Shown here: positions 12,116-25,129 of the stretch, piece by piece
Position numbering within the stretch: the first letter of the stretch is position 1
Layout of the letters: each line of letters starts with the position of its first letter
Source of the DNA: Phylloscopus collybita
Lineage: Eukaryota; Chordata; Aves; Passeriformes; Phylloscopidae
Direction of reading: 5' to 3'
Length of the DNA: 64,000 bases
Assembly: GCA_027886175.1 (NCBI GenBank)
Contig: JAJNNQ010000137.1
Location: forward strand, 36,008,001-36,072,000
Position numbers and translations under genes: made by a program
The notes under the pieces: model-generated
Database searches by the model: none
What the model was told of the DNA's origin: nothing
Seen by the model: the letters and a program-made list of their open reading frames with translations, nothing else

Positions 12116-15100
12116 TTTTTCTGGATGTTGTTCTAACTTCAATGTGTCTGTCAGCCCTTTGACAAGTTAACAAGGCTGACATGACTGCATCACAGAGCAC
12201 CAAACCTAGGCTTCTGTTAAAACAAGTGAATTTCTAATAATTTTGTTTGCCATGATAATCTTCCCACACTCTAACATAATGTTGTCTGAGTCTGCAGATA
12301 GCCTTATCAGAAAAGGGTGAGCCTTTCCAGACCATTCATCTCAGTGAACTAGCAACCTCTCACTCAACTGGTTTCACTCAATATCAGTGCCACTTCTACT
12401 TCTGGGTGTTTTATCTGAAGGTTTGGAGTGGTATGCAGGGTAGGAAAGCACAAGAAAGAAGAGCAGTGCCACATAAAGGAAGAAGGCCATCAATGCAGCC
12501 ATCCTCTGCACGTGGTTGATGGACAGGAGAACAAACTGGGGGCTGGAGCTCTGATCAGCTCATCCATTACAACCTCCCCTGAGAGCAGCCCCTTCACATG
12601 TCCCACTGCTGTTAAAGGTAGAAATCTTTCCCTAACACCAGCTGAGGTCATCCTTCCTGCAATCTGGGCTGGCTGCCTCTTGTCCTTCTGCCTTGTCCCA
12701 CTCTTTCTGCTGCTGTACTTCGAGCCATCACAGAGACTGATGTGAGTGAGTACTGTGACTTCCCTGAGTGCTGTTAACCAGAGATGTTGATGTTGGTAGT
12801 GACACCCCAGCAGCTCCCTGGAGGCTCAAGTCATGCCTGTATCCGAAGAGCAGTCTGCATTTGCCCATGTCTCCATCACTGTGGCTCCTTCCCTGCCCAG
12901 GTTCTTCTACAGAAAACCTCCCCTTCCCTGCTCTTCTCTGGGTTTTCCCTCACCTTTTCCCTGAGGGTTTTCCATACATTCGAGTCAGACAGTCTTCGTG
13001 TCACTTAAATGGGACTCTTTGCTTTTAGTTTCCACTTTTTTCTAAGCTGTTCACTTGGTCTATACCCAGAATTAGAAAAGTGGCCACTTATAGGGTCTAG
13101 GACTCCTGCAACATCGCTTCTCTAATGCTTCATGTGTGAATATTGTAACTTGCATTCTCCAGCTTTGGTACCTTTGTTCTGGATGCGTGACAGAGAAAAA
13201 TTCAAGGCTATGCTGCAAAATGTTTGTCTTTCTTCTTTTAAGGCTAACAGCCAAACCCCATGATATTTTCCTCCTCTCTCTTTGTGCTGTAGCTTTTTCA
13301 CACCTCTCCTGAAGAAGTCCTTCAGAGGCACTAAAAGGAGTCCCTACTTTGGATAATAGGTGGTTAAAAAGGCACAGGACTGTGAGGGGGAGATGGGGCT
13401 ATGAAGCTGAGCAAGGCTGAGTCAAGGCAGAGGAAAAGACAGCATCAGCTGAAGTCAAGGAGAGGTAAGGGCCTGGAGGAATAGGGGAGGGAGGGCTGTC
13501 AGAGCCTGTCCTTCATTAACTCAATAAATAACCCACATGGCAATAACAATAAATAATTTTATGAGGAGCTAGATAAGCTTTTAAGGCGAAAAATGGTAGG
13601 GGGTGTAACAGCAAAATTGAGGAGGAAAGCAGCTGAGATAGGTTTCCCTGTTGCCGTCTGTCCTCTATTTGGCAGCAGCTCATTTGTGAAAAAAGCAGTC
13701 AAGAGTAGTTTATGATGCTAAGACATTTCAGTGACTTACACTCAGTGAAAATCCTTGATGTTTCTCCTTTAGCTAGGTTTTGCTGCTCAGAGTTGAAAGC
13801 ATTTCCCTGTCTTAAATCCTATTTTGTTAAACCTGGCAATGAGTAAAATCACGAGTTCCTTAAGAAAATCCTCTGGGCTTGAAAAGGGATGTGTTCATTA
13901 CCCTTGTAATTAGCAGGAAAACTTCATCTTGACAGGGCACTCAGTCCCCTCTACTTACCTTCCTCACAGCTCCTTAATCACTAGGTGCCATTCAGATTGT
14001 AGATTTCCACTATTTAATATGTGTTGTAGAAAACTCTGATTATATTTCATTGTGAAATGCTTAGAGAGCTGGGCCATAAATATTTCCATCAACCTGTGTT
14101 TCTCCCACCCCCAGGACTCCACTTCCTGCAATACAGCTAATCCCTCAAAATGCAGTTTGGGTTTTGCTTTCTGTGGAGCTGATCCTCACGCAAAGGAAAG
14201 GTTACCTTGGGAACAAGGTTAAATGATAGCCTTATGGACCTACTCTCTTATTTCCCCTTTATTTTATGATGGAAATGTAAGATGTTGTGAATGGTTCATC
14301 ATAACATATGCCAGCAGAGGCATGCCAAAAATAGCAATCTGAAGCAGCACACGGTATGTAACGCTTGCATACTTCTCCGAGAGTTAGGGAGATCATTGGA
14401 ACAACACATGTCAGATGCTATTACTGTCATATTGCTGGGGCCATCTGTTAGAGGCCAAGATCAAGACCTGCTGCTTTCCTGGGAACAGCAGCTCCACAAA
14501 GGACTGTGACAAATTAAACTAAATCTGCTCAGGCCCAGGGAGTTCATCTAAGGGATTTTCTTGTTTTGTTTTGAGATTTCATCAGGGATAAACCCAGCAG
14601 TATAGTTTGGATATTACTCTGGGGAACTCTGAGGAAGGGTTTTTAAATTCTTTCTTGTTTGTTTGCTATTGGGTTTTTTTGAAGGACTAAATTGCAGGTC
14701 CAAGAAAATAACTGAATTGTCAGGACAGGATGTGCACATTTGCACTCACAGCTGTCCTTCTTGGGAAAACATGTTCATAAGTAAAGTTCATACAAATGTG
14801 CACATGAAATTCTTTGCAGCTACCAAACAATAATTTGACAGCAACCTGGAGTTGAATATGACAACTGATTTATGCAGTTGACTACACAGACAAATTTTTA
14901 AAGCAAAGCAAAGATTTTTGAAGTTCCATATGGAATTTGGATGCCAGTTCCTTCTAGTGGTCTTCAAAAATCTTAGCTAGGATACTGGTAAATGTATTTA
15001 TTAAAAATAAGATGAAGTTCTGTGTAATTTGGATCCAGAGGGAATTTTGCTACTGGAAGCAGTAGGCTGGATTTCACACGTACACTTGCTGTATCAATAT

Positions 15101-18100
15101 AGCTACTCTCACACACACATATCTATTCATATACATGTAGATAGATGTTTTCAATAGTATTAGCATAATGGCACAGTTTTAGTTCCACTGCATTCATAGA
15201 AATTTATGTAATAGGCATATGTTTTACTGTCATGTTTCGTAACAGTTCTAAACAATGTCCTTGCTGACACCAGAACAGTATGCAATTAAAGGTATTGATG
15301 TGGAAGATTGGAAGTCTCTGTTATGAAGACAAACATGGTTCAAATGCCATGTGGGAGCAGTTTGCAAACATAGGAAAATGACATCATAGATCTAGAATAT
15401 TTTTGCGTAGGTTTTGTTTTTCTGCATGTTGGTGAAAGAAAGACTTGGACCCAGCTCCTACCCTTTATGCACTTTCCACTTAGTAGAGGAACTTGTACCA
15501 CAAAAAGCCTCCAAGGCATTGCTTTAATTCTGCTGTAGAAAGAGGTTCTGTCTTGAAATCTCAGGCTGTGCTACAGCAAAAGAATTCTTTTCCTATGGAC
15601 TCAGGATATTCACAGTGAGTGAGTGCCTCATTCTGCTCCTGAAGGAGCCCAGCACAACGGAGTGCAATAGCAGGAGAGAACCTTTCCAGAGTGGGGGAGG
15701 CTACAGTCTGGTACTAAAATAAGGAGAAAGCAGTGGGGACCCTGCAGGGCAGGAGGGAGATGCATGGGGCAGAGAGAGGATTTCTGGGGATTCCTGGCTG
15801 GCAGCACCTTGTTGTTCTGCTTGTTGGCTATTTCCATGTTTTACCCAATGACTGTTTCATGCAAAATCTGTGGGTGGTCCTTGGAGTTGGAGTAGGATCC
15901 AAGTTTCCATTTCCAGGGCAGCATTCTCACTGTCAGGATAGAGATCTGAAGTCTATTAACTACACCTTCGGGACCTTTTGCTTGTGGAGGTCAGACTCTG
16001 GAGAGAGGACAATAACTTTATGCTCACAGCAGGTTTATAATCTACTGCTCTTCCGTCCTCTGGGTCTCTTGCAGGAAACTGGTGTCAGAAAGATGCTGCT
16101 GCAGCTTTTGCCAGTGAGGAGTAATGATCCCAACTGCAGCACCCTCTGTACACATATCACTGTCTGGAGATGCTAACAGTGCAAACTGACTATGCAGTGC
16201 AAAAGTACCTAACAACCTTCTATTTATTTCCCTTGCAGGAAAAATTCCCCAAGTAGGTCTCTGTCAGTCCTCCTGACCATTTCTACTCATTGCATTGTTC
16301 AATCAGAAGTGTTAAAAAGACATTTTTGGAAGCTTTGTTTGATTGAAATTCATGGTGTCCAAATGAATTTGGATGAGTTGGAAAGCTATTAGTTTCTTTG
16401 GAGGAGGGAAGTAGGATGAAACTGAAAGATGGCATGGCAGTTTTGGAGCCAAGCAAAGGGTATGTTTGCAAACCACAGGTACTGTGGAGATATTTGTGAC
16501 CCCTGAGAAGTGCTAAGCTAAAAGAGAAGCTTCCATAATATCAAACAACCTCCCCTTCCCCCCATCTCTGGGTTTAATCTGAGTATTATCTGGGGTAGAA
16601 GCAATTTTCTGATTTTGAAACTTGTGCCAAATGACAAGCTCCCAGGACAGGGCATTTCAGCTCACTGAGACTGATGTTCTTGTCACTTCTATTGCCACCT
16701 CCAGCACAAATGGGCAGCAAAGCCAATTTCCCTGAGCAGCTGCTGGCATCTGCCACCAAAAGGGACTCTGGAGGAATCCACCAGCAGACTGACTCCAGCT
16801 GAGGGATCGCACAGCTTCCAGCATCTCCATTCCGGGGCAGGTGTGCCAGTAGTCAGGATGACCGATCTCAGAGGACTGTCTTGGATTAAGCAAAAGCTTG
16901 AAGTGCATTGTCTGGCACATTTTGGGCTGCAGAGGATGGTATTTTTTGACTGTGTTTAGACAGTGTGTTCAAAGGATTCTGAAGATTTCCCACAATCTAG
17001 GTGCCCACGTTACCTCCTTGGTAGCACTTTGGAGTACTCTCCAATTTCACTTAGTATCTTGTGTGTATGTGACCAGAAAAGCTCTCCAAAATCATTCCAA
17101 TTTTAAATTCATGGAAGAAGAACAGTCAATTCTTAAGTGATCCGACCAGAACTGAGGCAATTTCTACATATTTTATAGTAAGTGGAAATAGAGAACTTTC
17201 ATAAAGCAAACCCTAATCCGTCCCAAACTGTGCTTTCCCATGAATGAATTCCATCACAAAAACTGCCTGCATGTGGACTGCAGGAGCCCAAACACAGGAT
17301 GTGTTGACATGAAGGCTACGTCCAGTCTCAGTCATGACACACAGAGAGAGTATTGCTAATCCCACTGCCAGACACATAGTCATTCCTTGCAGCAAGTGGC
17401 TTGTTCAGTCCCAGCAGAGAAAGAGGCAGCTCCACCATAGGGGCTATACAACCATGTGTGATTTTTCAGGAAAAGCTGTAAAAATATTTTCCTTCATGAG
17501 CCTGAGCTTGAGCTGTGTATCTCTAGTGACACAGTATTTTCCTTCTGCTTGGCTTTTTGTGGTGTTTCATGATGTGACAGGTTTCAAGTATTTAGTGGTT
17601 GTAAGATTAAAATGCACAGTGGAAAGGTGGCAGCACTATGATGTGCTTGTTTGCTGCTTTCTTGCTTGATTTGCCTTAGGTTAGAAGAGGCCAGAAGAAT
17701 TCTGATAAATCAGAGCTAAAATGTGTTTTTTTCAATATTTAGGAAATACAGACTTACTTGTTTACAGTTGGAATATTCTTTAATGAAAGCAACCCTTGGA
17801 GCAATAGTATATATGGGGGAGGCTGAGGCTGGAGCTATTTCTCCTAAGGGAATTGTGAATTAATATGTGTTCCTCTCTTTTCCTCTAATTTCTTTCTGCT
17901 GGTAGGAAAAAATTATATCCATAATGTAGCTTCAGTCCGTGTCATTTAATATCCTAGACTGGTTCCCCCTTGGGATATAGGGGAAGTGGGGAGAAGAAGT
18001 ATATTTAGAAAAGGAGATAGTTTGTCAAGATTTTAAGAGCATTTTGGTCAAAGACCCCTAAAATACACTGGATTCAATAGAAATTATTTAAAAAATGTTT

Positions 18101-21100
18101 TCTAGCAATTCTGTGATGCTTTTGCCATGTCCTATGGTTTCTGGATTCAGGGATGGAAAAATTACAGTTTGCCTTATCAAGCCATAGTCTTGTGAGAAAT
18201 GAAGAGTGCCAAATAGCCTGTCCCTGCTGATGGCTGTCAGTGGGACCTCAGGGAGAGAAAAAGAGAAACTGGGAAAATCCCTAGGGAGCCTTGCCAGAAC
18301 CCAGTGCTGGTTATCCAGCTCCTGGTGCTCTGCCTCTGTGGTGGGGAATAACTCTCCTCCCTGGGGAGCTGATCTGGTGGTGCATGTTTGGTCTTTCAGG
18401 TCCTCTGTCACTCACCAACCCCTCTTTCCTCTGCTCCTTGTGCCTTTGGAAATGAGCTGGTGTGCTTCCCCCTTGAAGAGGGGAGAAGGCAGGTACTAAG
18501 CCCCTTTTCTGGCCTGAATATTACCTGGCTTATTTCAGAAGAGGTTATTGCCTTCCAGTGTGCCAAATACCTGTTCCTAGAAAGCACACAGTCACAAAGC
18601 TGTTCAACACATTCTCACATTGCTAGGGGAAAGCCATTTATTCATTTTATCTGCTTTTTCCCCCGGGAAAGTAGTCCAAATGCCTGAAGTGTCATTAGGA
18701 AAAGCAAGAGGAATACTGACAGTTCTTGTTTTGTAAATTGTCAAATGAACCCATTTCCCACCATTCCTAGTGATGTCTTTCATTATGGCTTTAATGAAAT
18801 TGCATTGACATATTTATGGTCTAATAAAAGAAAAAAAAGATACCCTGTAAAAAAAGTTTTAAGAAGCTGAAATGTTTTAATAATGGTTTCATAAATTATT
18901 TTGATTTTTTTTAGTCATAATCTTTGGCAAAATAAGTGCAATATTATTCAAAACTGCTAATGAAATGGTCTCTGGACTGTGCCATTTAAATCCTGTAAGA
19001 TGTATTTTCTCCTGCCTCTCCTTTAAATTCAATGCCCTTCATTTTTAACATCAATGGGAAGCTGGCTACAATGTATTTTATCTTCTTCCCACACAGACCA
19101 TTTGTCCACTATTATATTTTCCTACTCTCTTATCACTGGGAAAACAGCACTTTGACACACCATTTTATGATTTATACTTTTAAATATCCACCTGATCCAG
19201 TTTTATTATGTCCTCAGTTGATGAATTCAGTTTGAGTTAAAGTGGGGACTTAAGCATCTGTTTTGAAATTGTCAGGGATTAGCCAGAAAATTTTGTAACA
19301 ATACTGATGAGCATCTGTCAGGTTTTTTTGTGGGGCAGTGGTGAGAGCTTCCAGATAGATTGGTGGATCTAGGTCTGGACTCTTCTTAAACTGAGGATCC
19401 AATCTGTTAATTGTACTCATTTTCATGAGTGCAGTTGTGGTTTCAGTAGTAGATGTGTATAATATTTTCAGTTTTTTTTTCTTTTGTAAACTCATCAAAT
19501 GAGTCTGACTGAGAGCTTTGTATGTTCACCTCACTTATATGAATCAGCCAGTTGCTGTATCCAGCTCAATTAACATCTGAATTGGCTTTTATGGAAAAAA
19601 GGCTATTGGTTCTATCCCAGAGGTTACAGCAGACTAAGAAAATAAAGGTCGTGTTATATTTTGATTCAGGATACACAGATGTTATAGAAAGATAAAATCT
19701 GAAATTCAGAAGGAAAAGGAAGTCTTATCTGCAGCTATGCTATGTACATATAAATGGTAACAGATGATTTACTGGTAGTATCTTTTTTTTTTCTTCTTTT
19801 AACAATGAAATATCATAAAAATAGGCAAAAGAAAAAGCTAAAATGGACCAATGAATAACAACACATACTCAATCTCTCTTAAATATACAACTAGGGGAAT
19901 ATATGCTAGTTTCTTAGGATATGGGTAGTAAATATGTAGAGGCTTAGTGGCAAATCTGCCTTCTTGGAACAATAGTTCCTATATCACAGAAGAAAATAAG
20001 GATATATGCATCAAAAATAAAGAAGAGAAACAATGCATATACCCCTGAGACCTCTGTATAATTCAAATCAGTTGTCTGCAAGAGTGTTAGAAAGTACTTC
20101 ATACATTCAGGGAATACAGCTTTCCATCAGAGAAATAAAAAAGGTATATCTAAGATGTATTACCATTGGTCTCATATTTCCTTTCTCTGGGGTTTACTCT
20201 GATGTCATTTCACAGTAGCCATGCTTTTCTCTTTGAAACTCACCACTGTTTGCTCAAATGCAGGGACAAGGAACATTTCAGAGGCAGAGCTCTTGGCACA
20301 ATTATTGCTCATGTATTTTCATCCCGTCTCACATTTTCAGTCTCCTCTCTGCCTGCTGTGACTTCTGGCTGAGCAACTGCAGAGTTCACCATATTTGAGA
20401 CACCTCAAGTGCTAAGCAAATGTATAATTTCATCCTCCATGAGGTAGTGGTGGGGAACATGGTGGCACAGAGTACAAGGAGTTTGGCTCATTTTTTCAAC
20501 AAAGATGCATGTGATAGTTTCAAAGTGTTTTGAAGGGGTTGTTCTAAGCTGTTTGTGTCTCTTACAACTTATTTGCTTATCTGCCTGTTCAGGTGCACTT
20601 GTTCTATCTGCCTGTTGTCTACCTGCTTATTTATGATCAGAAAACCTCAGGAGTGTGGCTGCAATGGCTTACATACTTAGATAAGTGTCATGCTTAGATT
20701 TAGACAAGTTCTCATGCTGAAATCTACCCATTCCCTGTTTCTTAATTACACTCATAATATGCACAGCACGTGAGTGAGTGCTGTCTCCAGGCATCTGGGT
20801 GGGATGTTCTGTTCAGTCTCACAAAAGGCCATGAGAGCTGAAATGGAGTAAATGAGTTCCCTAAAGTCACATGTGGTGTTTCGGTAGGAGCAGGAGCTGC
20901 AGTGAATTTTCTTGACAGATTTTTAGATATACAAGTGTGATTGCCAGAAACCAACAAGAACAGAATATGAGGGTATTTGTGGTTTAGCATGTGTGTGTTT
21001 GAACACTAGTTTACAACATTATAATCCAATGCATTTATGGAAACCATTAATGAGTTTCCAAGGATCATAATAATATAGGAGAATATAGATATATAAGAAT

Positions 21101-21900
21101 AAATCTAAATATAGATTTACAGTCCTGTGTCCAGTCTTTTGTACCTTAAAAGCAAGTGAAGCAATTCTGCAGCAAACGTGTAGGTCTTGGCTTCCATGTG
21201 ATGTCTCATCTGAGTCTCAAATAGAAATGCATGATCTCAAAGCAACACCCTTACAAACTCATAGAGAAATAAGTTTTGAATTGTGTTATATGCTTAGCCT
21301 CAATTACAGGTTGAGGAGCCGAATTTCCCTGGTCTTTATTTTATAAAATGTCTTCCATTTCTTGTGACACAGAAATACCTGAAACATAAACCAAGCCACA
21401 AATATAATTTAGCAGCATTCATTAGAAGCCCATACAAACTAGGTAGGTCAGCTGATACTTCTAAAAGGCCTGGAATTGATTTATTTGTCAGAATGGTATA
21501 AATATCCTTAGAGGTGTTCTAAGGATGATTTTAAATGAGACATTAATAAACTAACAAACTTTGTAATGTATGTGCACAAAAATGTACTGAGTATGTAGTG
21601 TATTTCTTACTAATTTGCAGAGGCTGCTCTGTGTCTTCAGGAAAAAGAGAGGTTTGAACTTTGCTGTTTGCTATCATTTTAGTGCAAAATTTAGGACTGA
21701 TCTGTTCTAATGTCTACTAAATTCTCTACTGTTTATTACTTTGTGTAAATAATTACTGACCTGATAGTACTCCTGGTCTATTTTAATGGTGAGGTAAATG
21801 TGCCTCAGGCTGTATCAAAAGACAGTATACTTTTCATTTAATGTGAAACTTCAATAATAACCCTCCCTGAGTTCTTACAGGATTGATCATTATGTTGGAG
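12116..21900. other. Long non-coding stretch, nothing recognised
   Basis: Nearly 10 kb with no frame longer than 147 codons (15733-16176) and no recognised transposon or RNA gene. A GC-richer, C/T-rich part lies at about 12480-13000. A short CA/TA-rich simple tract lies near 15110-15150. The AT-rich, smoothly varying stretch at 18770-18950 could be a conserved non-coding element, but this cannot be shown from one sequence. Confidence 0.45.
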
Positions 21901-21904
21901 AAAG

Positions 21905-21931
21905 AAAAAAAAAAAAAAAAAAAAAAAAAAA
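21905..21931 (+). repeat. Poly(A) tract, 27 A
   Basis: Uninterrupted A run starting just after GAAAG and followed by GCAGCACC and a T8 run. No gene-like or repeat-like sequence is recognisable upstream, so its origin is undetermined. Confidence 0.85.
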
Positions 21932-24310
21932 GCAGCACCTTTTTTTTGCATGCTATTTAGTTTTAAGAGATAATAACACACAAGAATAAGAAGATATTTT
22001 TTCTTGCACAGAAGTAAATAGCAACCATTTGATGAATCATTGCTGCAAGTGTAGCAATTAAATTTCATTCCTCAGGCAGTTTGTTTTGAATAAAAATGTT
22101 GCAGAGTTCTGTACCAGTGTTTCCTATATGGTTTTGGCTTTTGTAGGGAATACTGGAGAGTTGGAAATGCAGGCCTGTTTGTTCTCCAGATTTGTAAAAG
22201 AGGAATTGTACTGCGAGGCAATTTGGAAAAGAAAGGTGTCTGTGCAAGGAAGCCAAATTTGGATCCATGCCTGACTTTATAAATGTCACCTTTATTCTTC
22301 ATTATCCACCACAGAAAGTGAAATGTTTTTGTGTTTGTTAAATCATTGGTCTCGGTCTTACTATTGCCATTCAAGCTCTGCAGCCATGACATTGCATCTG
22401 TCTGTGAAGCTGAATTCAAAACACCCTCACTCTGGCTCAGAAAGAAAATGAAAGGCTTGGGTCAACTGACGATAACATTTAGGGAAAGAATTTAACTGGT
22501 TGCTTGAGGGTAAAGGGGTTTGCATTTGCTTATTGATCCTTGATCCCCTCAGGCTGAGACACATCTCATTGTGATGACTTAACTTTGCTATGGATCTGAA
22601 TTGATGTAGCTAATGGAGCTGGACCTCATGCCTCTGACCTTTCCTGGTCCTCCCTGTCAGACTGCACTGGCTATTCTCCAAACTGCACCTGGGGCTGCCT
22701 TTTCTGAAGCCCATGAGACAGTGCTTACTGCACAGATCCTTTTTAGGTATCTTTGCTTTAGATCCCACTGTTTATGTTTATAGCCGTGATGTTACAAGTA
22801 TTTATTCTCAAATAACAAACTATTTTACCTGTAGATAGGTACTAACAACCTTAGTATGCTATTGCATCTGTAAACATCTGCTCTTCCCTGGTAGTCCACT
22901 GTGAAGGTCAGCTCAGGGCAGGGATCACCAGAATTCCCTACTCATATTATGAGATCTCTCCTGGTTTATTTGTTTTACTGGAACATGTAGTTTCTTCTAA
23001 AGAAATGCCTGCTCCTTATGACTCCTCTAAAAATCTCCCTGAGGTTTTCTGTGTGATAAATTGCCTCTGAAATAATTTCATGAGTAGAGCTGGTACAGTA
23101 TTTCTGATATGTTCCTGCAGAGAGAGTAGGACCATTGCAGAAAGGGGGTTGCCTGGATCTGCTGTCTAATAACTCTTCGTCTATGATAGAACTTAGCATA
23201 GCTACAACAGGATGAATAAATTGTTCTCAGTCACCTACCAGTGGAAATTTCTCTTCACAGCATCACTTTAAAAAGCAAGCAGTTCCCCTAAAATTTTAAA
23301 TAGATGTTCCAGCTGTGAAAAATAACAGTAACTTTTGAAAGAGGATTTGATTTTTATACTCTTCTGGTTCAATACTAGGTAGCCTTAGTTATCTGCAAAT
23401 ATATCCTGCATACATAATCAGCCTATGCTGAAACCAGCACAAGTTTCATATCTCTCCTGTAAATACAATTCCTACAAAGGCTGGTTGCCCTACTGCAACA
23501 CACCGAATCATTGCGCGAACTTACAATAGTGCTCTGAAACCCTTTAAAGTGTAGTTCTTTCCAGTAAACATCATTCTACAGTTTTGTAATGTCATGTGGA
23601 TAAATGCCTCTTTCACTAACTCTGAGGGGACTACAAAGCTCTGTTTGTAAAAGTTTGATTTTCCAATCCTTGGGATTGGAAAATAGAATAGAGACTTGTC
23701 CTAGCCTTCTGGCAGAATAGACAAATCATTAATTCCATTGATTTCCACAGCAGTGAAATTTATCAAACAGAAGTCCATTTGTATTAGCAAAAAAGGTTAC
23801 ATGCCATGGCATTGACAGGTCTCTTCCCTTGTTCTTGCTTTTATACTTTCATCTTTATTTACTTGTTATTTTTAAAGCACTGTTACATACAGTCATGTGC
23901 CTAGAAGCTTCAGACAAAGATTATCAGTGATCATCTCCTGTTGAGTCATGAGGTGCAGAAGGGACTCCCTGGCTTTCTGAACTCCTTCTGAGAGGAGTCA
24001 AGGTGTGGCTGGATCCAATCCTAGTCCCAGACTTGGTCAATTGTTTAAAGGATTATATAGGTGTAACTGAGCCTTTATACGACTTCATCCTGCAGGATTA
24101 AAGATGGCAGACCAATTAATTATTTATTTAAATTGATGATAATGATTTGACTAAAAGACTTTATAATAACTTATCCTTTTGAATAAGTTACTACACAGTA
24201 TAGATAGTAAAAACTACTATTTTACTAGTAGTAAAAGTAACTGGTAAAACTATAGTAGACTATTCATTAAATCAGTATTTTCAAAGCTACCAAAATAATT
24301 ATTAAGAGAG
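21932..24310. other. Non-coding stretch with one perfect hairpin
   Basis: No gene recognised. The most protein-like frame (minus, 22072-22419, 115 codons) has no known domain. A perfect 12-bp hairpin lies at 23658-23684. The 24115-24260 part is very AT-rich with several short imperfect inverted repeats built from TAGTA/TTACT motifs. Confidence 0.45.
23658..23684. repeat. Perfect 12-bp inverted repeat, 3-nt loop
   Basis: The arm ATTTTCCAATCC (23658-23669) is followed by TTG and its exact reverse complement GGATTGGAAAAT (23673-23684). It is too short for a microRNA precursor. It could form a cruciform or be a chance palindrome. Confidence 0.8.
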
Positions 24311-24572
24311 ATTGATGCAACCACTACCAATGACTGTGGCCAATATCTTTCACTCAGCCTCAAGGTGCAACCTTGTGGGGCATCCCCTCTCGAGGGAGGA
24401 ATCTCCACACGCACTCCTAGCAGGAGTATGCTGGCATACAGGTTAAAAAGCGTTGCTTCGCATATCTTTCTCTTGCCCAGCCTGGTGTTCAGCTTGGGCT
24501 CCCAGCTGCTCTGATACACCTCAACAGTACCTGTTAGTGAGATCTTGGCTCTGCAGGCAGATAGACTCACAC
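24311..24572 (-). other. CpG-richer segment beside an LTR, possibly part of the same insertion
   Basis: Unlike its AT-rich surroundings, this segment carries CpGs, including CTCGAGGG near 24391, and a 106-codon minus-strand open frame (24250-24570). The frame matches no retroviral protein I recognise. No primer-binding-site-like sequence adjoins the LTR end at 24573, so it does not look like a provirus leader. It may be a separate young repeat or an extension of the adjacent LTR. Confidence 0.35.
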
Positions 24573-25128
24573 TGTCATGGCTGTGATTAGAAAGAGGGGA
24601 CTCTCCGAGGCTTTCAGGGAACAGAGGTTTTATTCAGGGGGTCAAGGGATCCCCCAGCCTCAGTCTGGTGCCTCCAGAGAGACCCCGAGCCTCGGGCTGC
24701 AGGGCGTTTTTGTTCAGGACAGTTCAAGGGGTGGGTACAAAGTATACAAACCAATAAAACAATCAAAACACTACATGCCAGCTAAATTACTTAAACACTA
24801 ACAAATCCAAAATAAGTTTGGGAGTGGTCTCAAGGGATTCTGCCAACCAGTTGCCGAAACTCTTGGACCTTGAAGATAAGAATTCCGTGATGGACAGAGG
24901 GAAAAAGTCATACATAAAACAGGGATGGAACAGGGAAAAGAACCAATAGAAAGGAATCTCCAAGCAGAGGCTCAGGTTGTTTTAGAAACTCTTATCAAAC
25001 TATGATAAGAATACATCCTGGGGCAAGAGGCCCTTTCAAGGTATCTACTATACTAAAATTACAATAAAAAAAAAAACTATACTATGTTCCTAAATAAAGC
25101 TTATAAAACATTTCTTGCAAACCCACAA
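24573..25128 (-). mobile_element. Probable LTR, minus orientation, right end uncertain
   Basis: Read on the minus strand, the segment ends CCATGACA. About 50 bp before that end it carries an AATAAA signal (plus strand TTTATT, 24629-24634), preceded by a GC-rich R-like stretch with CTCGGGGTCTCTCTGG and, further upstream, a GTATAC/TTTGTA element and ATTGG motifs. This order is that of U3-R-U5. The far end is placed at a TGTGGG start (plus strand CCCACA, about 25128). I found no matching target duplication for that choice, so this boundary is a guess. No internal retroviral genes are present. Confidence 0.5.
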
Positions 25129-25129
25129 A

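Noticed and set aside
22072..22419. 115-codon minus-strand frame with an acceptor-like and a donor-like motif
   Set aside because: The motifs would define only a tiny exon, and nothing supports homology.
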